This document shows, in pieces, positions 23,101 to 37,250 of a stretch of 62,497 bases of DNA (positions within the stretch are counted from its first letter, which is position 1; each line of letters starts with the position of its first letter). The DNA comes from Azolla pinnata (taxonomy: Eukaryota; Streptophyta; Polypodiopsida; Salviniales; Salviniaceae). A program made the position numbers and the translations under genes. The stretch spans positions 8,717-71,213 of the forward strand of contig JBBBWG010026436.1 in NCBI GenBank assembly GCA_037176905.1, in the 5' to 3' direction. The notes beneath the pieces are model-generated. The model was not told where the DNA came from. It searched no databases and saw only the letters and a program-made list of their open reading frames with translations.

Positions 23101-26100
23101 TCAAATCTATTATTCTGTTGTATAGTGTTAAGCGTGCAGAGTCACTCTGTATGTGTGTTTTCTGAGTACAGAAATTGATCTCATATGAGCATCTTGAAGG
23201 AGATGCTGGTATAGCTGGTCATAAAAACAGCTCCATGGTTACAGATATGTTCAACATGGTGTGCGCTGCTGCTGACAATAATGCCTCTGATAGGTGGAAC
23301 TAATTTATTTTCAGAAAAATATTGGAAATTTTCTTTCTTTGTTTGCATTGCAAGCTTGCAACACAATTTTCGACTAATTAATATGTAATTGTTTTCAGTA
23401 CCATTTTGCAGGTTCTAAAAGTCTCATTGATGGCTGTTGCATCAACAAAATTTAGAGGTGCTCCACTTTTCACTATTACTGAACTTTATCCAGTTATTTT
23501 ACTGTTGATGAATATTGAGAGCTGTATTTTTCTTACGTTTTCTCTGTATGCAGTCCATGGGGAGTGTATCTTGAGTGCGATTCGTACTTGTTACCACATT
23601 GTATTAACAAGGTATGCTAGTAAAGAAATCTTCCAGGGCTAGCATCTTAAGATAACCTAGGGACTGCTGAGCATCAATATCACTCTCTTTGATTAAATCA
23701 TTCTAGCACTGAACTCTTCTGATCGCATAATTTTTAGTTTGGGGGAAAGAGATCTGCCTTACCATTCTTGGAAGTTTGGGACTGGGAGATGTTAACGGAA
23801 TCATTGAGATTATGCTCTTCTCACAATATTGTTCATATAGCATCTGCTTGCATTATTGCTCATGAATGGTATCTGCTTGCTATATTGCTACAGTTCTTGT
23901 GACATGTCTTTCGGTGCATATTTGAACCTCAAGCTACACATGGATTGCCTACATTCTTTGGATAGTCATTGATGTTGGGTAAACAGTTGGTGTGACATTT
24001 CAATGATTTTTGTAGCTTAGAGCTAGTAGGAAGTCAGGCAAACTATGTGCTGGCATGGTTTTGCCTTCTAAAAGCAAGCACCTGAGTTAGCTCTCCTACC
24101 TCAAGATGTGAAATTTATGTATTGTATCCGTGGAGATAGTCCTTTGGTTGTTGTGTTGCATCTTGCAAAATCTTGATACCAATGAAAGTATTGTGTTATA
24201 TCCCTAGCAATTATTTGTAGTATCCGATCCAATGAATTTTTCTCTTCAAATAAATCTGTCTACTGCATCCTGTACAATGCAGAGGCAGTGATACCTCCCC
24301 TTGTTAAGTACAATGGTAGATGACCACTGAGCTACTGCACCCCAATTTGTAGTGCTTGACTGAGTTGTGTATCTATGAGGTGGTTGGATAATATATCCCC
24401 TGACTACATGCCAATTAGATTTGCCCTTATATGAATCGTATGGCTTCTGACTGGGGGGGAGCCATCTCCTACCCATGTCTAGTTCAATGATTCCCTGTCT
24501 GAATCAACTTATCCTTCTTCCCTAAGATCATGATGAGTTGAGGGCTATGGTGGAATGAGGACAATGCTCTAGTGTGTTTAACCATTCCTTTGCTTGAGTG
24601 TACCACTACTATATTTTCCTTTGCTGGCCTGATCTTTTAATGGTACAGCTTCTATCTGTGTATATTTTGAAGTTATACCTTCAAGCAGTGTTTCTGTAAT
24701 TATTATGGGATGTGCCACCTCAGTTAGCACGGGGTGTCTTAGAGGTACAAAGACGTTGCTTTGGAAATCATCAAAACCAAAGATCAGCCATTGGGACAAC
24801 TAAAATAGGGGAGAAAGAAATTAAGACATAGCAATCTTTATAAACAGAAATGCTGAAGCAGACATGGGAAGAATTAGAGTTCAAAATGAGTTATGATATG
24901 GCATTAATTGAACTAATAGAGATTTTATGAACAGATAAAGGACAGCCTATAATGAATGGGTAAAATGAATTGTAATATCGGCATGATGGTTGTTTGCCTC
25001 TTTTAATTATAATTATGTTTTCAATCACTAGCAAGAACCCCATCAATCAAGCAACAGCAAGGGCTACCCTGACTCAAATGATTAGCATTGTTTTCAAGAG
25101 AATGGAACTTGAGTCTCAGGTGATGCATTTTGAAAAATTGGCCTTCAGATTCTGTGTTTAAAATGTAATGACTTAATTATTTAATCTGTATTCTGCAGGA
25201 GCAAGTGCAAGTTTCTGGTGGTGATGCAGAAGTTTCTTCATTGGATGCTGATGCAGCTATGACTACCTCAGACATAGAAGTTCCTGCTGGAGAATATGCA
25301 GCAGTTGCCCATGAAATAACAGTTGTTTCAGATGTAGCGGTTCCTGATGAACCAACTCCAGCTGAAGCATTAATGGACTCAGAAACACATCCTGTATCAG
25401 TGGAGGAGCTCCAACATCTTGCTGGCGATTCTGATATTAAGGTATATAAACTCTGATTGAGTCATAAAAATTATTCTACTAGGTTTCAAAATTTGATGGT
25501 ATATAGGCTCTATACGTTTTTGTTCTTGATTCCCTCCTTTCTTGCTTTTAGTTGTCGTGATGGGGTTGATAATGCTATTGATTGGTTTTCATTGCTCATA
25601 GTGGCACTTGTACTAATTTTCTTATAATAATTTCATTGTCTTATTCTCCAATATGACACAGTGTTATCGAGTGTAATCTCTTCTTGATTTTTCCCAGGTC
25701 AATTTGATCTCTCAAGAATTTTTAATATTTTATTTTGTGTTCTTCACCAAAAACTGTCCCACATTGGTTATTATGACTTCAACTTTTGTAGAATGTCATT
25801 ATGTACTTTTATTATATGAATTTATCTGATGTTGGATACTAATGACGTTCCATTTAAAGAGTTCTTGGTGCCTAATGGTTGAAGTAATCCTATTTTAACC
25901 CTTAAATAAAAGTGTAAAAAAAAATCTGAAATTGCATCTGAATTTGGTAAGGTTAGTATTTCCAAGCATTGCAACTTAATTATATTTCATGGAAAACCAT
26001 GCATCATTTCCTGAATGCTTCTATAATGCATACTGTATTTAGTTTTGTTACTCATATCACATCTAACTGAATGCTGTGGTGAGTGTATGCGGATAGTTCT

Positions 26101-29100
26101 ACTCTTAGAATAAGTCTCATTACTTAAGTGCTAATCAGGGTTTAGAAGCTGCCTTGGTTAAAGCTGTACATCCAAAAGGTGGAAGGAAAATGCCAGAGTA
26201 GGTGTTCAAACATTTTCTCCACCTTATGAGCAACTTTATTCAAAATGAGTTTATTTGAGCCTGTAATTTTCACGGTTTCCAGGGGTCTTGATCTTGATAA
26301 TATGACATTGGCTCAGCAGGATGCTTTAACCGTCTTTCGAACACTGTGCAAGGTGATTGTCTTTTCTTGATTGTTTCCATTAACCTCGATATCACAGCCA
26401 TTTTATTTTGAGATGCTTAATTTTTACTTCTACTTTTAATTTTAGCAGATGTCAATGAAGGATGAAAAGGATGACCTGGTTACAAGGACCAGGATTCTAT
26501 CTTTGGAACTACTGCAGGTAGTATACTTGGTTAATCATGTGTATTCGGTGGAAAGATGGATTAGACAGAAACTGATCTACTATGATGAATCCACTGTTTT
26601 CAGGGTCTTTTGGAGAGCGTAAGCCACTCTTTTACAGTAGACTTCCATTTTATAGATTCTGTAAAGGCATATCTCTGCTATGCGTTGCTCAGAGCATGTG
26701 TTTCACCTGTTGCTGCAATTTTTCAGGTCAGATAAACCTTAATCAGAACAATTAATGTGATCTCCCTCAAACCAATTGCAAATCATTTGGAAGTTTCTAA
26801 CTCTTAAGATGTATAATCTAGTAACTGCTTGAACTTGGTTCTCATGTCACTGGATTAGATTGATAATGCAGTAGATTCTATTGATTTATTTTCAATTATG
26901 TTTACTTCTTAAATCTATCAATAGATTGTATTGCATGCATGCATGTCTATTTTTGCGGTGATGAGATCAGTAATTGATGTCATTTGCCCCTCAACATGAA
27001 TAATATGGTGTTGTCTCTTGGTATATATCCTTATTGCCTAAATTTCTTGTTGTCAATGGTGCATATGCTTTAACCAAAAACATAAGAGCTACTGGGCTTG
27101 TATGAACATCTTTTTATTTACCCGACAATTTTCTTAGTGTCAAGGATATGTAATGGGCATAAAATTTTGATTACTATAATTGGGATATTATCAGTGCTAG
27201 CAGAATCTGGCAATCGGAAACTAGTGTTTGGTGTGTATGGTGTCTAGCCTTGTATTCATTTTTGAATGCAGAACCCTGGACTCTTAGTGTTATCACAGGC
27301 TCTTCTCAATACTTTTTAACTAGTTAGAGTGGCGATATTTTATTCAATTGTGTTGATTTTATGTTGTTTATGTGGAGCAATACTGAAGTTTATATTAACT
27401 TCTAGTTATTTTATATCATTCTTGGTTTCAGTTATCCACAAACATATTTAATGTGCTGATCACAAGATTCAGAGAAAGCCTCAAGGTATTTTTATTGATA
27501 AGGATTATGTGTGTTTATTTCTGTATTATCTGAACAGGATTTTTACTTCCATAAGTCTTATGGCAGGCTGAAATTGGTGTTTTTTTCCCTCTAATTGTTC
27601 TACGATCTTTAGACAACCATGAAAGCCCATTGCAGAATCGTACTGCTGTGCTGAGGTAGATTGGGTATTTTGTGAACTTTTTGTGGCATTCAAATATAAT
27701 CAAGCAGAATATGTTTTATTACTTTTTTCATTTTTCTATAACTGTACTGACATGAGTGTCCATTAGGATGTTGGAGGGTGTTGGTAAAGATCCCCAGATG
27801 TTGGCAGATCTGTTTGTAAACTATGATTGTGATCTTGAAGCCATCAACCTATTTGAACGTATGGTGAGCTTCATTTTCTTACGTTTTACATAGTTTTGAA
27901 ATTATGTAAAACAGATTTGATTGATCAATCATATGCTTTTGCTTTTGAAAAATCGGTTTTTAGGTCAGAGCACTTTCACGAATAGCTCAAGGTTCCTCAA
28001 ATGCAGATCCAAGTAACATTGCTCTTGCACAGCATGCTACTGTTAAGGGTTTATCAATGCGGGTATGATTATGGGCATCAGAATCCAATCTCTTGAATCC
28101 ACTTATTCCCTGATAATTCTTATTATCTACTATGAATGAGTTTCTTCATCAAATGACTGCTGTGATGTTTATGTGGCAGTGCCTTGTTAATATTTTGGAA
28201 TCTCTGGTTGTATGGACTAAAACCTATCAATATTCAAGGGAAACATTGATGGACTCCAGGGACTCTGGTGATAAAACGTTTAAAGATAGCAATCATGTAG
28301 AGGATGCTTCAGATGGATCCATGGTAGATGAAACAGGACAACAAGTGGATAGTTTTGAAAGATTGAAAGCCCACAAATCAACTTTAGAAGCTGCTGTTGC
28401 AGAGGTTTGTCAGTACTACTCAGAAAATAAATTGTGAATCTTATTCTAAAGTGAAATGCCAATTCAATTTCATTACTCAAAAGGGTACAATTGGCTTAGT
28501 TTCAACTTCCTTATGGAAACTGGTTATAGCAGAGAAAGTTCTCATTCATAGATTATTCTGATTTCTTTCACCTGGCAGTTCAACAGAAAGCCAGAGAAAG
28601 GAATTTCTTTCCTTGTCGACAACAAATTGGCAGAAAACACACCAAAATCAATAGCGACCTTTTTATTGAAAACACCAGGCCTTAATAAGGTACGAAATAT
28701 GGTACTATGAGCTAGCATTGGGGGCTTTTATATGGCCCTGTTGCATTTGTTTTGTCCAGTCCAATTATCTGCCTTTTGATACTTCTATGATAATGTCTGT
28801 GTAGACCATGATCGGGGAGTACCTTGGTCAACATGAAGAGTTTCCTCTATCAGTAATGCATGCTTATGTTGATGGCATGAATTTCAGAGGAATGAAGTTT
28901 GATATAGCCATAAGAGATTTTCTTAAAGGCTTTCGGCTGCCAGGAGAGGCTCAGAAGATTGATCGCATAATGGAAAAATTTGCAGAACGGTAGTAATTCA
29001 ATCTGAAATGGCTGGTGAAATATTTTCATTTTACATGCCTGAATTTTTCTTGATGGTTCATCAGGTACTGCTGTGATAATCCGGGACTTTTTGAAAGTGC

Positions 29101-32100
29101 AGATGCTGCATATGTGCTGGCCTATGCAGTTATTATGCTAAACACAGATGCTCATAATCCTATGGTTTGGCCAAAGATGACAAAGGCAGATTTTCTCCGA
29201 ATAAATTCAGGAACTGAATATGATAATGGTGCCCCTAAAGATATGCTGGAGGAAATTTATGATTCTATTGTTAAGGATGAAATAAAGATGAAGGATGACA
29301 CCATTGCATCAGGAAAAGGCTCATGGCCAAAAGTTGATGCAGAAGATAAGTTTCGTCTTCTCAGCATACTTAACCTTGGGCTTCCTAACCGAAAAGATTC
29401 TACTGATTCCAAGAAGGAAAGTGACGATATTGTAAAGCAGACACAAATGCTTTTCAAAAAAGGAGTTGTGAAAAGAGGGGTTTTTTATAAGGCTAAGGAA
29501 ACAGAACTTGTGAGGCCAATGTTAGATGCTATGGGTTGGCCACTTCTTGTAGCTTTCTCTATGACAATGGAAGATACTGACAACAAGTCCCTAGTTGACT
29601 TATGTATGAAAGGATTCCAAGCTGGAATTCATTTGACAAAGGTTCTTGGCATGGACACCATGCGCTATGCTTTCTTGGCCTCTTTAGTAAGGTCAGTTTT
29701 TACTCTCTTATATCAATTGTGAGACATATTTTGTTTCCTCTATCTTGATAATGTTAGTTAACATTTCCATATGGCCAAATATTCTCAGGTTCACGTTTCT
29801 TCATTCTCCAAAACAAATGAAGAACAAAAATGCAGAGGCTCTTAGGTGCTTACTTGCTTTAAGCGATGCAGAACCAGATGCATTGCGAGATACTTGGAAT
29901 GCAGTTTTAGAATGTGTCTCAAGATTAGAGTTCATTACATCGTCACCTGCCATTCTCAACACTGTGATGGTGGGATCAAACCAAATATCTAAGGATGCTT
30001 TGGCACAATCGCTGACCGAGTTAGCTGGGAAACCATTAGAACAAATTTTTGTGAACAGTGTAAAGCTGCCTAGTGATGAGGTGGTTGAGTTCTTTACTGC
30101 ACTATGTGGAGTATCTGCTGAAGAGTTGAGGCAGGTACCTGCACGGCATTTTAGTTTGCAGAAGCTTGTAGAAGTGAGCTTCTACAATATGGCCCGCATT
30201 CGCATGGTCAGTTATACTTAAGATTTATAGACTATGAATGAAGGTGCTGTTGGAGCAAGGATACTGAAGTCTTTATAATACTTGGTTTTTCAGGTTTGGG
30301 CAAGGATATGGATAGTGCTTTCTCAGCAGTTTGTTTCTGCAGGAAGCCATCAGGATGAAAAAATTGCAATGTATGCCATTGATTCACTGAGGCAACTAGG
30401 CATCAAATACTTAGAACGGGCTGAACTGACCAACTTTACGTTTCAGAATGATATACTGAAACCTTTTGTGATTCTCATTCGAAATAGTAAAAATCCAGTC
30501 ATTCGATCATTGATTGTAGACTGTATTGTTCAGGTAAACTGTGCGTACTTTATTTCTAGCCATAGTTGTGGTGGTCATCGTAACATCTAATATGTGTATT
30601 TCAGATGATCAAGTCCAAGGTTGGGAATATTAAATCTGGTTGGCATAGTGTATTCATGGTATTCAAAGCTGCAGCTTCCGATGACACAGATTCTATTTCC
30701 GAGAGAGCATTTGAAAATATGGAGCAAGGTTAGTTGCTGGATGCTTTTTTAAATATCATTCTTAGTGGTTATCTCTTGAGCACTCTTTTGAGCTTCCTTT
30801 TGTTGTTCACAGTTGTTTTGGAACATTTCGATCAGATAGTGGGGGACTGTTTTATGGATTGTGTACACTGTCTTATTGCATTCGCCAACAATAAGAGCTG
30901 TCCAAGAATAAGCTTGAAAGCTGTGGCCCTTCTTCGGATTTGTGAAGACCGTCTTGCAGAGGTATTAGTCATTGCTTAGTCTGAGCTATTTATTCAAAGA
31001 GCTAATATTGTGAAAAGTGACCCTGAAATAGACCAGACTACTAAGGTTTGTGATGGAAATTTATGAAAATCGTGAACTAAGGTAAACCAAGAGAGTATTG
31101 CTTTCAATTGTACTATCTTGCATGACCTACTGCTTACCTCTTGAGCATGTATGTTTGATCATATTGTGTGCATAAGAAATATATGTGGTTGGAGTAAATT
31201 GGCTAAACAGTAGCGAGGTGTTATTTTGACTAATTTTAGGACCACTAACATACTTGAGGGTTCTTAATTCACTTTTATCCTAACTTACTGAAAATCCCTT
31301 TGGTTTTCTCCCAAAATCCCCCCTTTATCAATGGTCTCAGCAGAGAAATGCCTATTTGTAGAGGTCATTGCTTTTGGGTTCGTTGAGTCATGTCAAGAGA
31401 ACTAACTATGACAAAGCCCTTTCCTGGAAGACATATCTAAGGCATATTTTAATGCCCTCAAGGCAGAGAGAAAGATGATAGGTTTTTTAGAGTTACCCCT
31501 TGAGGCTGAGTGGAATCCATAGGTCATGTAATGTTGACTAACTATACAACAAAAAGATCTTGATGAAGTTTCCCTTTCATGCAGTTATTCAGGTATAGCA
31601 TTAACCTTAAGTTGCTATTCTTGGCAGGGCCTTATTCCAGGTGGAGCCTCAAAGCCTGTCCAGATTGATTCTGCAGAAGGTCTGGATGTTGCAGAACATT
31701 ACTGGTTCCCCATGCTTGTTGGCCTTTCAGAGCTAACATCAGATCCTCGAACTGAAGTCAGGAATTGTGCACTAGAGGTTCTATTTGACCTCTTGCAAGA
31801 GAGGGGCCATAAGTTTTCTTCTGCATTCTGGCAGAATGTATTCCAGGATGTCCTATTTCCAATATTTGATTCTGTTAGGACAGTGGAGAATGATGCTGAG
31901 AAATCAGCATTGGCTGATGTCTGGCTACGTGAAACCTGTATTCACTCACTTCAGCTGCTTTGTAATCTTTTCAGCACCTTCTACAAGGTAAAATATTGTT
32001 GAAATTTTGCAAATTACTAATTCCATGGATTTCATTGGTGTGGAACTTCACGACTGGTTCTGCAACAAGGCTGAATCAGACAATGACTGGTTTAGGGGCG

Positions 32101-34274
32101 AGGGTTTGGAATTTGTATTGATACTTAAGTGTGGCGCTACTGCTTGATTTCCAGGATGTGTCGTTCATGCTCCCATCCTTGTTAAGCTTGTTGCTCGATT
32201 GTGCTACAAGGCCAGATCAGACTGTGGCTCATATTTCTATCAATGCACTTACACATCTTATTGAAGTAGGAGGTAGCCAATTTGATAAGAAGGATTGGAC
32301 TACCATACTCGATTGTTTAAGGTAAATAGGAGAATTTTCTTCCAGTCCTTTTGAGCTAGTATTTGATATGTAAAACTTAACAATATACTGTCTGATTCCA
32401 GAGATGCGTGCTATACAACTCAGCCTGTGGAACTCTTTAGTTCAAGTAATGCAAATTACAGCCATGGCTTCTCCAGGAAGATTGCAAGAGATGTTCAAGC
32501 ACAATCAGATTCAGTTACAGTTCAAGGAAGTACTGATGTTGAGGGTTTCCATGATCTGGAGAACTCAAGAGGCTCTGATTTGACACAGGATATACATGCA
32601 AATGGAAATTCCGTAACGCATGCGACAGTTCTAGATGCAGAAACCCAGGATAGACAGATAGGCAATGAAGAAGGTATGCTTGCATAGTTCTTTAATTTGA
32701 CTTTTTGTTCCTCTTTTGTTTATTTATCTGTGCTATGTTGTAGATAACAAGAACTCAAATGGAGGATTTTTCCGATCTCAAACATTTGGAAAGACATTGA
32801 TGGACACAATTCTGATGAAGAATCTTACCTTCAAAGGAAAAGGTCGGGTTAATGGCAGTCTGACGCCATCCTCTGAACAGGTACCTCCACATCTACAATG
32901 GCATAAACTAATTTTTTGAAGCTGGCAGTTTTTGGAATTTAAGATATATAGCTACTGTGCAGACTGATGACATTGGAAGTCAAGATCTGCCATTAATTGA
33001 AGAGGCTTCTCTTTTCCCAACTAGTGTAAGGAGCAAATGTATGACACAACTCTTATTCTTGGGTGCTGTTGACAGTCTTCAGGTATCACCGTCTGCAAAG
33101 TCTGATTCAATGATCATGAAAATCTTCTTAAAAATGTTTTTGAAGTCTGTGGTTTTCCAGTGTAATGTAAACTGTCTTTATAAGTTATCACTTGTTACTT
33201 GAAATAAATTACGTTGCAAACTAAGATTTTTCTTTCATATGCAGAAGCAACATTGGACATACTTGCATCCAAGTCATAAAATTCTCATTATGGATGTAGT
33301 TTTGTCGATGGTTGACTTTGCTGCCTCATTCAACAGCTATAGAAGCCTACAATTACACATACAACAATTTTCTGCAGACAGGTAATTAAAATGGTTGTGA
33401 CAAGTACATGTGTAATAGCAAATTATAATTATTGTGTGCACCATGGCTTTCAGGCCCCCCCCTAATCTACTCAGGCAGGAAATAGAAGGAACAAGGATTT
33501 ATTTGACAATCCTAAACAGAACAATTGGAGAGTATGAACCTTCATCTAAACAGACAGCAGTAGAGAATGAAGAGCAATCTGATGATTCTGCTAGTCTTGC
33601 AAGATCAGAAGAGAGGCAAGTTAGAGAAACTGCTGAACAAAGGCTAGTTAATTTCTGCTTGCATATCCTGAAGGAAGCTGTTGCAGCGCAAGCTAGCATA
33701 GGCGAAGTTCTTGGGACAGGTTTATTTTTTGCTGCTACATTGAGATCGCCGGTGGTTGTCAAGGTAATTTAACCAAGTTTGTAAATGCAGTAAAGCATAT
33801 ATTGTCACAGGAAAGATAATACCATTCGAGTAGTGTTTTCAAAGCAATTTGTAGTGTGTACATCTATAAAGTTTTCTTACGAATGTGCAGGTTTTGAATG
33901 GAATGTCAAAAATTGACGCCAAAGTATTCAGTAAACATCTTGGAGAATTTTATCCTTATTTCACAAAGCTTATCTGCAGTGAACAGGTAGTCGACACTAA
34001 ATTCCCGTTTGTCGATTTCAAAAATAAATGTAAAATTTCAAATTTGATGCACATATGTCAGATGTTTTGTATGTGTATCAATGTTCTTTATTAATGTTAT
34101 GCATGCATATAAGTTTTTATGGACATGGTCTGTGCAGAAATATGTATGTGCTTCTATGCATAGCTCTAAGGGGGAGAGAGAGAGAGAGAGAGAGACTTAT
34201 TTTGGTGACAGGTGGAGGTTCGTAGAGCACTCAGTGAGCTTTTCAAGTCACAGCTTATTTCGAATCTCCCATAG
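20172..34274 (+). CDS. BIG5: BIG5-type ARF guanine-nucleotide exchange factor (Sec7 domain)
   Basis: Complete gene of 33 exons and 1791 residues (Arabidopsis BIG5/MIN7/BEN1 is about 1740). Exons: 20172-20283, 22332-22404, 22857-23076, 23172-23293, 23399-23457, 23554-23611, 25032-25119, 25199-25441, 26139-26197, 26283-26352, 26449-26517, 26604-26726, 27432-27485, 27567-27655, 27767-27863, 27964-28062, 28180-28404, 28579-28689, 28805-28989, 29065-29691, 29789-30206, 30294-30533, 30605-30728, 30813-30961, 31628-31987, 32155-32321, 32402-32673, 32744-32880, 32963-33082, 33245-33381, 33454-33763, 33891-33986 and 34212-34274. Start is [19 protein letters not shown]. The N-terminal dimerisation region includes [20 protein letters not shown]. 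The HUS box is NYDCD at 498-502. Sec7 runs from about 621 to 810, with [12 protein letters not shown] holding catalytic Glu705 and [17 protein letters not shown] repeats fill the C-terminal half. By family it activates ARF GTPases at the trans-Golgi/early endosome and supports traffic and immunity. Introns 1 (2.0 kb) and 6 (1.4 kb) are the longest. Confidence 0.95.
24246..24480 (-). mobile_element. Possible tRNA-derived SINE remnant in BIG5-like intron 6
   Basis: On the minus strand a segment reads GGGGTGCAGTAGCTCAGTGG followed by TCATCTACC, which fits the start of a tRNA and the RNA polymerase III A box. A convincing B box is not seen (only GAGGTATCACTGCC about 30 bases on), and I could not identify target-site duplications. 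It does not fold as an intact tRNA by eye. Confidence 0.3.
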
Positions 34275-36480
34275 TGTCTTGATCTGCTGATGCTCGATTT
34301 TGGTAAACTTTTTGCGGGAATAAGGATCCACTTAATCCATGAGGAAGCCTTTGATAAGTAGATTTTGTTCATTCTTTTGGGCCAGATATATTAAGGTTGG
34401 CTCTTGTATGGAATATCTTAGGGAAACATGTACAACTGACATCATCCAATGGGATTTGGTACTAGACACGTTACTTATAATTGGAAGCACTTTTGCTTAA
34501 TACACGCTCTATAGTATTGATGCAATAGAGATGAGAATGTGCTTGTATTTGATATATACACAGCTGAATTTTAGGGCGTATATTCTCGTTTCCTCTTCTG
34601 CCTAATGGAAAGCATGCAGTTAAATACTAGAGCGTAATTTTTAGTGTTAGTTTTTATCAACAGAATGGAGATTCATCATGTATTGGGTGCTTTTGGATGG
34701 GCATTGCAGCTGTGCTTCAATGAATCTTAGGTTGGTTAAAGTCCTGGTAAACTGTACTTGCAGCGGAATAACTGCTATTGGGCTTTCGCAGGATTAAGAT
34801 ACTTTTTCTGAAATTTGATGTCTGACAACTTAATTGAGTTTAATAAGAGCAATTTTGCTTTCTCACGTGGCGAGTTTCATCTACAAGTTCCAGGTGCAAA
34901 CCTATCTCAATACACCTTGACAGATGCTGAAAACTGATTGCTATTTGTAGTGAACCATGTGAGCTGATATAGCATTGATGACGCTACCTTAATGAGCTGG
35001 TTAGACACATCAAGCTAATTTACCTCCAACATTGCTTCCACCAGTTAAACATGTAGTGGTGATTAAGATCTGAGGTTTAGATTTTTTGTCAAAGACAAAT
35101 AGCTCAATTGTGACACCTTGTCTTGAAGGATTGGACGAAAAAAAGACATGTTAATATCATCCACAATTATTTACCTTGTATTGAATTCCTATAATTAAAA
35201 TCGTGCCTCTTCATAGCCTTTCCACAGCTGTTATATATTTAAATTCGCTTTCGGCACTATTCCTACTTTCGGCAAGCTTTGGAATAGCTAGCCAAATATA
35301 TTCAAAAGAGATCATTGGAGTGGATAAACGTGCAAATAAGAAAAGCACATTTCCTCTGATGTCAAGTTCTTCCAGCTTTACCACGTTGGTATCAAGAAAT
35401 TAGGTGTTCGATTTTGCCAAACGATGCTTCTTCGTCAAGATGGTTCTGTCGAATATAATCATTCCCAGATTTGGAGGCGTGATTCAGCTAATGTCAGCTA
35501 TGATCTTAGATGCCGTTGCTACCTATGAGCAGCTTGAGATATCATACATGTAATGATTTGGAAAGTAGTGATGAGGATGTAGGGATTGGGGCTTAGCTTG
35601 AGGGTCTAGGTATTAGGGTTCACGGTTTAGGGTCTAAGCTTTAGGCTTAAGACTTGATTGAATGGGGAACACAACATAGTGAATTGATGTCGGTGCAAGT
35701 GATGATATTGGTGGAAGGAATGGGGACACGACGATAGATCGAGAAGGCAGATTGATTCTAGACGGGTGGTTCTACTGATCAATACAAGATCATTACATAC
35801 GCATAAGAATGCATTTGAAATGGCTCAAACTCCTTCATGCAATTGAGCAAAGGAATGCTTTCTCTGATGATTGATTGCCGCGACACTTTCTTGGTCAAAA
35901 GGAGGGCCCTTGATGAAATGGCTAGATCACGAATCCTCAGACAGAGACAGACACACACTCATGTATGCGGACTCCATCCTTTTCGATTGCAATTCGGATG
36001 CTTTATTGTAAAGGGAGATAATTGTAATACTTTATGTGGAAAGCTCTCTGTAGTACACCACCACCAACATCACTGTTCAACACGTATATGTATATAAGAC
36101 AGCTCCTATGTTTCCAATCCATCCAACTGTAGATGCTTTGTTCGGAGTCTGCGGTCTTTATCAACAAATGAAAGAAAGAGCCCCACCGGATGTGGATCCC
36201 ATTCTCCATGTGTTCGTGCTCCCTGCCATAAGAGCCAGTTTTATCGGGGTTTGTTGGGGCCCAATAAGAGCCTTTTACAAGGAGTTGTTATGTTTGGTTC
36301 GAAGCTGTCTGACATTCAAACACGTGTGATTGAACCGCCACGATCGATCTCAAGGCGGTGTGGGGAATTGACTGGAAAATTAAGAGGTCTCTACGGCCGG
36401 GATCGAGGAGCAGGCATTGTCTTCGTGTCAAATCAATGTCGACCTCGACGACGCATAACCATTATCGCAGATGTAGATTA
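34275..36480. other. Downstream flank of BIG5-like gene, no gene recognised
   Basis: The first few hundred bases should be the BIG5-like 3' untranslated region. After that I see no open frame with family resemblance and no clear repeat, apart from short AGGGT/TTAGG words at 35580-35650 that foreshadow the telomere-like DNA further on. Confidence 0.5.
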
Positions 36481-36510
36481 AAGGAATCAAACCCTAATCC
36501 TAAACCCTAT

Positions 36511-36710
36511 TTGGCTTGTAGATGTAGAGTAGCCATGGATAGATAAGCTTGAAAAGCTTTAGATCCATTTAGGTTGAGATGGGATATTGACATGTCTTGG
36601 CACCATTGGCTTGTAGATGTAGAGTAGCCATGGATCTATAAGCTTGAAAAGCTTTAGATGCATTTAGGTTGAGATGGGATATGGACATGTCTTGGCACCA
36701 TTGGCATCTG
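36511..36710. repeat. 95-bp direct duplication
   Basis: The words TGGCTTGTAGATGTAGAGTA, AAGCTTGAAAAGCTTTAGAT and GACATGTCTTGGCACCATTGG occur twice, 95 bp apart. The two copies are nearly identical, so the duplication looks recent. Confidence 0.88.
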
Positions 36711-36930
36711 ATGCGAAGAGGACATGGAAACCTCATTCTGAATCCTGTTGCTCCAAATGGTTAACATTGTGTGGATTAGAAAGATTCCCCATCACAACTA
36801 TGGAGAGGCAAAGAAATCAATGGCAGGTTTCCACATCCATTTTCATATAGATCAAAGAAGCCAAACCCTAAACCCTCATTGGCTTGTTGATAAACTGTGC
36901 AGAAGCTTGAGAAGCTCCGTGACAGAAGTT

Positions 36931-37250
36931 GGAGAAGCTCCGTAAGAATTTAGGTCGAGATGGATATGGATAAGTCATGGCAAGAAGCTCCGTAAGAATT
37001 TAGGTCGAGATGGATATGGATCGGTCATGGTAAGAAGCTCCGTAAGAATTTAGGTCGAGATGGATATGGATTGGTCATGGCAAGAAGCTCCGTAAGAATT
37101 TAGGTCAAGCTAGATATGGATAGGTCATGGCAAGAAGCTCTGAAAGAATTTAGGTCAAGATGGATATGGATAGGTCATGGCAGAAGCTTGAGAAGCTCCG
37201 TAACAGCCTAGGTCAAGCTTGAGAAGCTCCGTAACAGTTTAGGTCAAGAT
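36931..37250. repeat. 50-bp minisatellite
   Basis: Units beginning AAGAAGCTCCGTAAGAATTT recur at about 36982, 37032, 37082 and 37132, with diverged edge units on either side. Each carries GATGGATATGGAT then GTCATGG or a close variant. The unit resembles a shortened form of the 95-bp repeat just upstream. Confidence 0.9.

Noticed and set aside
24300-24350. Intact tRNA gene
   Set aside because: Only an A-box-like segment is present; no acceptor-stem pairing or T-arm was found by eye.
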